NCBI RefSeq assembly: GCF_000473225.1
Contig: NZ_AXBG01000027.1
Span: 1-60,519, forward strand
DNA from: Sedimentitalea nanhaiensis DSM 24252
GTDB taxonomy: Bacteria > Pseudomonadota > Alphaproteobacteria > Rhodobacterales > Rhodobacteraceae
Direction of reading: 5' to 3'
Length of the DNA stretch: 60,519 nt
How positions within the stretch are numbered: the first letter of the stretch is position 1; each line of letters starts with the position of its first letter. Shown in pieces: positions 56,398 to 60,519 of this stretch. Below the pieces are notes generated by a model. It was not told the origin of the DNA. It worked only from the letters and a program-made list of their open reading frames with translations, and made no database searches. Position numbers and translations under genes: made by a program.

Positions 56398-57519
56398 ATG
56401 AGCAAGACGGCATTGATTACCGGGGTCACCGGGCAGGACGGATCCTATCTGGCGGAATTCCTGCTGGACAAGGGCTATGAGGTGCATGGGATCAAGCGCC
56501 GGGCATCGTCCTTCAACACCCAGCGGGTGGATCATATCTATGAGGATCCGCATGTGGACCACGCCCGGTTCCAGCTGCATTACGGCGATCTGAGCGACAC
56601 CTCGAACCTGACCCGGATCATCCAGCAGGTGCAGCCCGACGAGGTCTATAACCTGGGCGCGCAGAGCCATGTGGCGGTCAGCTTTGAGTCGCCCGAATAC
56701 ACCGCCGATGTGGATGCCATCGGCACATTGCGTCTGCTGGAAGCGATCCGTTTTCTCGGGCTGGAGAAAAAGACCCGGTTCTATCAGGCCTCGACCTCGG
56801 AACTGTATGGCCTGGTGCAGGAGACCCCGCAGACCGAGACCACGCCGTTTCATCCGCGCAGCCCCTATGCGGTGGCCAAGATGTATGCCTATTGGATCAC
56901 GGTGAACTACCGCGAGGCTTACGGCATGTATGCCTGCAACGGCATCCTGTTCAACCACGAGAGCCCGCGCCGGGGCGAAACATTCGTCACCCGCAAGATC
57001 ACCCGCGGTCTGGCCAATATCGCGCAGGGCTTGGAGCCGTGCCTGTATATGGGCAACATCGACAGCCTGCGCGACTGGGGTCATGCCAAGGATTATGTGC
57101 GCATGCAGTGGATGATGCTGCAACAGGCGCGTGCAGAGGATTTCGTTATCGCCACCGGCAAGCAATACAGCGTGCGCGAGTTCATCACCTGGTCGGCGGC
57201 CGAGCTGGGGATTTCGCTGCACTTTGAAGGCAACGCCACCGACGAGGTGGCCATTGTCGATGCGATCAAGGGCGGGGCCGCCCCGGCCCTGGCCCCCGGC
57301 GATGTGATCATGCGCATCGATCCGCGGTATTTCCGCCCGGCCGAGGTGGAAACCCTGCTGGGCGATCCGGCCAAGGCCAAGGCGCGGCTGGGCTGGGTGC
57401 CCGAGATCACCGCGCAACAGATGTGCGCCGAGATGGTGGCCCAGGACCTGGATGCGGCGCGGCGCACGGCGCTGCTGCGCAGCCATGGCTATGCGGTGGC
57501 GCATTCGGTCGAAAGCTGA
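56398..57519 (+). CDS. gmd: GDP-mannose 4,6-dehydratase
   Basis: 373 aa. [20 protein letters not shown] (NADP site), [40 protein letters not shown] (catalytic Thr/Glu) and [10 protein letters not shown] (YxxxK) are all diagnostic of Gmd. Makes GDP-4-keto-6-deoxymannose for Fcl. The ATG at 56398 follows GAGGTGAGC; a GTG 6 bases earlier also opens the frame. Confidence 0.95.
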   Translation: MSKTALITGVTGQDGSYLAEFLLDKGYEVHGIKRRASSFNTQRVDHIYEDPHVDHARFQLHYGDLSDTSNLTRIIQQVQPDEVYNLGAQSHVAVSFESPEYTADVDAIGTLRLLEAIRFLGLEKKTRFYQASTSELYGLVQETPQTETTPFHPRSPYAVAKMYAYWITVNYREAYGMYACNGILFNHESPRRGETFVTRKITRGLANIAQGLEPCLYMGNIDSLRDWGHAKDYVRMQWMMLQQARAEDFVIATGKQYSVREFITWSAAELGISLHFEGNATDEVAIVDAIKGGAAPALAPGDVIMRIDPRYFRPAEVETLLGDPAKAKARLGWVPEITAQQMCAEMVAQDLDAARRTALLRSHGYAVAHSVES

Positions 57520-57552
57520 GCCCGGGTCACACAGGAAGACGGAGACAACCGG

Positions 57553-58510
57553 ATGGTGGCGGAACAGGACATGATGCAGCTTGCTTATCTCAACCTGTCC
57601 AGGCTGAAGGACGGGCTGTGCCGGGACTGGCTCGGGGCGGTGCTGGGCAATGCGGTGCGGCTCTGGCAGGCTGACGCGCTCGCGGCCCTGCCCGGTGCGG
57701 GGCGCGCGGTTCTGATTTATGATGCGCCCGAGGTGCAGATTGCCCCGGCGCTGCGCGATGGCGCGCCACCGGCGCAGGCGATGTCCGGCTGGCAGACCCA
57801 GGCGCAGGCGATCCTGGCACGGTGGCGGATGGGCCGCCGCGAGATATTCCTGGTCGATGCCGATGCCTTTGCCGCCGCGCCCGAGGCGCTGGCCGAGCGG
57901 CTGGCGCAGTGGCTGGAACGGCCCGCGGGGGCGGTGCCCGCCGCCGTCGGCGGAGAGGATGCGACCGGTGCGCGCGATATCCATGACATCCTGGCCGCCC
58001 ATGCGGCCATGACCCTGGCGCCGCTGCGGGATCTGGCCGACGAGATGGCCGCCGGCGGGCTGTCGGGCCGCCGGCGGGCTGTCGCCCCGGTCGGTCCGCG
58101 CGGGGGATGCCGCACAGCTTGCAGCGGTCTGGGAGACGCTGAACGTGGCCGGGCAGGGGGGGGCGGAACAGACCGATCTGCTGCAATTGCAACTGAAGAC
58201 GGCCCAGCAGGCGCTGGAACAGGAATACCGGGACCGGATCGCGGATCGCGATGCCGCCGCCGCCGAGCTGGCCGCCCTGCGCGCGGCGGCCGAGCTGGAC
58301 CGGGTGCGGCTGGAAACCGCTCTGGCCGAACAGGCGCGCCAGATCGCCGCCCTGCTGGACGGGCATCGCGCCCTGATGGTCGAGCGGAGGGATTTGCAGG
58401 CCGGGCTGAACCACAGCCGTCAGGAGATCGACGCGTTGTTTGCCTCGACCTCGTGGAAGGTCACGGCACCGCTGCGCCGGGCGCGGCTGGCGGTGGCAGG
58501 TTCACGATGA
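57553..58510 (+). pseudogene. Unknown protein frameshifted by a 19-bp tandem duplication
   Basis: The first part (MVAEQDMMQLAYLNLSRLKD to DLADEMAAGG) runs in one frame; the second part (RSVRGDAAQLAAVWETLN onward, ending RRARLAVAGSR) is in another. The break is exactly at a perfect tandem copy of 19 bases (58047-58065 and 58066-58084). Deleting one copy gives a single 312-aa protein ending in ALFASTSWKVTAPLRR, a motif I recall from polysaccharide-cluster proteins, after a coiled coil (TAQQALEQEYRDRIADRDAA). The N-terminal domain has IYDAPEVQIAP and REIFLVDADAFAAAPEALA segments; I do not recognise its family. It ends in a 4-base overlap with the next gene. Confidence 0.75.
58047..58084. repeat. 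Perfect 19-bp tandem duplication
   Basis: Unit GGCCGCCGGCGGGCTGTCG present twice with no spacer. One unit shifts the frame by one base (19 mod 3). It could be gained or lost by strand slippage, giving on/off expression of the gene at 57553, or it may be a fixed mutation or an assembly artefact. Confidence 0.85.
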
Positions 58511-59601
58511 GCGACCCGGTTCTGCTGCATATCGGCTGCGGTGCAACGCCGGACCTGACCTCCGGAGCCGCGCGGGTGGTTCTGGTCGAGCCGGATCCCG
58601 AACATGGGCCTGGGCTGCACGCGCAGGGGGATGCGCGGGTGCAGGTGATCGCGGCGGCGGTGGCCCCGGACAGCGGCCAGGCACCGTTCCATCGTTGCAA
58701 TTTCGCCGCCCTGTCCGGGCTGCAGGTGCCCGAGGCGCTGTCGCAGCTGATGCCGGGGCTGACGCAGGTCGCCACCCGGCAGGTCACCACCCTGTCGCCG
58801 CAGGATCTGATCGAACGGGCCGGGGTGCGGGGCACCGGGCATATGCTGCGCTGCGATGCCCCCGGTGCGGTGGCGGATCTGCTGGCGGGGCTGGTGACGG
58901 CGGAAGCGCTGATCCGGTTCGATTCGGTGCGCCTGACCGTTGGTGCCGCGCCGCTCTATGGGCCCGGCAGCGATGCGCAATCGGTGATCGAGCTGATGCA
59001 GGGGCGGGCATTTCGGCTGATCTCCCGCGCGGACGCGGAAGATCCGGACTGGCCCGAGTTGCGGTTTCAGCGCGACGTTCTGCTGGAAAAATTGCAGCGC
59101 CGTCTGGACGCGGCCAACGCCGCCCGCGAAGCCGCCGAGGCGCAGGCCGCACAGCAGCTGGCCCAGGTCGGGAAGCTGGGGGGGCAGCTGGCGGAACAGG
59201 CGATGGAACTGGGCAGGCTGCGGGGGCAGGTCGATGCGCAGGAGACCGAGCTTGCGCGGTTGCGCGCCCTGCCCGGGCAGCTGGAGGCGCTGCAGGCCGA
59301 ACGCGAGGCCCAGGCGGGCGAACGCGAGACCCGCGAGGCCGAGATCAGGGTTGCCGGGGCCAATCTGGTCCGCGCGCTGCGCCTGCAGGCGCTGGTGGCC
59401 GCCGATCTGAAAGAGCTGCAGGAGCGGCACGCAGAGTTGCAGGCGGTCAAGGACAGCCAGGATGCGTTGCTGGGCCAGCTGGCGCTGCAGCTGGGCGATG
59501 TCTCGGATCATCTGCGCCGGTTGGAGCCCGCGCCCGACAGCCCGCGCCTGAAGCGCGATGCGGGCCAGGATCGGGATAGGGCGGGGAAGGGCGGGACATG
59601 A
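58507..59601 (+). CDS. FkbM-like methyltransferase with C-terminal coiled coil
   Basis: 364 aa. Residues 1-160 are a reduced SAM-dependent FkbM-type fold: PVLLHIGCGATPDL, VVLVEPDPEHG, QVTTLSPQDLIERAGV and HMLRCDAPGAVADLLAGL mirror the G-x-G, V-E-P and D-L-x-K-I-D-x-x-G blocks, although the usual Lys-Ile-Asp is replaced by Arg-Cys-Asp. Residues about 185-350 are one long coiled coil (LEKLQRRLDAANAAREAAEA and onward). It probably O-methylates a sugar of the polysaccharide; weak SAM-motif conservation leaves room for a structural role. ATGA overlaps on both sides. Confidence 0.7.
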   Translation: MSDPVLLHIGCGATPDLTSGAARVVLVEPDPEHGPGLHAQGDARVQVIAAAVAPDSGQAPFHRCNFAALSGLQVPEALSQLMPGLTQVATRQVTTLSPQDLIERAGVRGTGHMLRCDAPGAVADLLAGLVTAEALIRFDSVRLTVGAAPLYGPGSDAQSVIELMQGRAFRLISRADAEDPDWPELRFQRDVLLEKLQRRLDAANAAREAAEAQAAQQLAQVGKLGGQLAEQAMELGRLRGQVDAQETELARLRALPGQLEALQAEREAQAGERETREAEIRVAGANLVRALRLQALVAADLKELQERHAELQAVKDSQDALLGQLALQLGDVSDHLRRLEPAPDSPRLKRDAGQDRDRAGKGGT

Positions 59602-60509
59602 GCGATCCGGGCGATCTGCGCGCGCGCATCGAAACCGCCCGGGCGCTGCTGGCCGCGCATGACAGCCAGGCGGTGCTGACCCCGCGCCTGGCCAAACCCC
59701 TGCCCGATCTGATCGCCCAATGCCGCAGCAGGTCCGAAACCCAGACCCGGGCCGAACCGGTGCGCAGCCTGCATCATTTCGCCTGCACCGGCGGTACGGT
59801 GATTGCCCGTCATCTGGGGTTGCAGCCCAATACCGTCCTGCTGAGCGAGATCGATCCGCTGAGCCGATCCAGCAACGAGCGCCACAAAAAGCCGTTCGCG
59901 CCGACCGACCTGATCCGGCATCTGCGCTCCAGCACCCGCGAGATTCCCGACGCGGTGATCGAAGAGGTGTTCCTGGGCGCGCTGGCCCCGCTGGTGGAGC
60001 ATTGCCGCAGCACCGGCCGCCGGCTGGTGCTGCGCGACCACGCGCATTCGCAGTTCTGCCAGGGGGAGGCCCCGCATGATTATCTCGCCCTGCGCGCGTT
60101 GCTGCTGCGCCGATATCCGGTGCGCTCGGTGGTGACGGTGCGCCATCCGCTGGATTCCCTGCTGTCGCTGCGGCACAATGGCTGGGTGCATTTCACGCCG
60201 CAGACCGCGGATGAATATGCCCGCCGCTATCTGGCGTTTCTGGACGCCTACGAGGGGATCGAGATTTTCCGCTACGAGGACTTCACCGCCGATCCCGAGA
60301 CCCAGCTGGGTGCCATCTGTGCGGCGCTGGATCTGCCGTTTACCGGGGTTCAGGAGGATCTGACGATTCTGATGCCGCTGACCGGGGGCAGCGGTCGGAG
60401 CGGACCCAGGATCCTGCCGCGCGCCCGGCGCGAGGTGCCCGACGAGATCGCCCGGCAATGCGAACAGAGCAAGCATTTCAGTGCCCTGTGCCTGCGCCTG
60501 GGATATTGA
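59598..60509 (+). CDS. Sulfotransferase family protein
   Basis: 303 aa. SLHHFACTGGTVIARHLGLQ is the PAPS 5'-loop (Thr-Gly-Gly-Thr type) and RSVVTVRHPLDSLLSLRHNG the 3'-phosphate site; EIFRYEDFTADPETQLGAIC is the conserved C-terminal block. Last gene of the fucose operon, with a 4-base overlap, so it likely sulfates fucose or the sugar next to it. Only 10 bases remain before the window end; joined circularly it would run into the sulfotransferase at 36. Confidence 0.78.
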   Translation: MSDPGDLRARIETARALLAAHDSQAVLTPRLAKPLPDLIAQCRSRSETQTRAEPVRSLHHFACTGGTVIARHLGLQPNTVLLSEIDPLSRSSNERHKKPFAPTDLIRHLRSSTREIPDAVIEEVFLGALAPLVEHCRSTGRRLVLRDHAHSQFCQGEAPHDYLALRALLLRRYPVRSVVTVRHPLDSLLSLRHNGWVHFTPQTADEYARRYLAFLDAYEGIEIFRYEDFTADPETQLGAICAALDLPFTGVQEDLTILMPLTGGSGRSGPRILPRARREVPDEIARQCEQSKHFSALCLRLGY

Positions 60510-60519
60510 AGGCCACACC

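Noticed and set aside
56203..58002. 599-codon minus-strand open frame opposite gmd
   Set aside because: Shadow frame; Gmd on the plus strand is unmistakable.
58145..58510. Separate small gene starting at GTG 58145
   Set aside because: It is the continuation of the gene broken by the 19-bp duplication; coding pattern extends upstream in frame.

Overview
The window looks like a Rhodobacteraceae (roseobacter-group) alphaproteobacterial plasmid devoted to a surface polysaccharide. The reasons are high GC, a RepA initiator with an adjacent ParA/ParB cassette, an origin with iterons and a DnaA box, and a complete dTDP-rhamnose operon directly behind repA. From memory, this layout matches the RepA-I 'biofilm plasmids with a rhamnose operon' described for roseobacters. 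The window size (60.5 kb) is compatible with a whole plasmid opened between two sulfotransferase genes, but circularity cannot be proven from the sequence.

Layout. 0-9.3 kb: three sulfotransferases and a four-gene minus-strand operon (unknown protein, GT2, GT4, a fourth sulfotransferase), then a small unknown gene and fcl. 9.3-14.2 kb: an islet with a decayed ribbon-helix-helix/mobilisation-like gene, IS3 and IS110 scraps, a three-domain pyruvyltransferase-nitroreductase fusion and a fifth sulfotransferase. 14.3-18.4 kb: KpsT, KpsE and KpsM capsule exporter genes and a GlfT-like glycosyltransferase. 18.4-22.9 kb: replication and partition (two putative parS sites, parB, parA, origin, repA, a palindromic repeat element). 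22.9-35.6 kb: rmlCBDA, an EEP-family protein, an outer-membrane export lipoprotein, an epimerase, a phosphoglycosyl transferase, a CapD/WbpM dehydratase and a yjbH-yjbF-yjbE-like operon ending in a clear terminator.

35.6-41.2 kb is a mobile-element zone: IS630, a frameshifted serine resolvase, a broken IS110, an IS481 tail, and an intact IS5 that splits a small gene. 41.4-50.9 kb holds a DUF2793 protein, manC, IS3 remnants, a GlfT2-like galactofuranosyltransferase, a pRiA4b ORF-3 remnant, glf, a VOC protein, a GT2 and a second copy of the small unknown family. 51.2-53.3 kb encodes a clan GH-A-like glycosidase with RTX repeats. After an IS110, the last operon (55.3-60.5 kb) has a GT10 fucosyltransferase, gmd, a gene frameshifted by a perfect 19-bp tandem duplication, an FkbM-like methyltransferase with a coiled coil, and a sixth sulfotransferase.

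Read together, manC, gmd and fcl make GDP-L-fucose, rmlCBDA makes dTDP-L-rhamnose, and glf makes UDP-galactofuranose. GT10, GT2, GT4 and the GlfT-like enzymes would assemble them. Six PAPS-type sulfotransferases, an FkbM methyltransferase and a pyruvyltransferase would decorate the product. KpsMTE and the outer-membrane lipoprotein would export it. No Wzx, Wzy, KpsC/KpsS or type I secretion genes were recognised here. The most unusual items are the 19-bp duplication (a possible phase switch), the pyruvyltransferase-nitroreductase fusion, the number of sulfotransferases, and the paired small unknown family.
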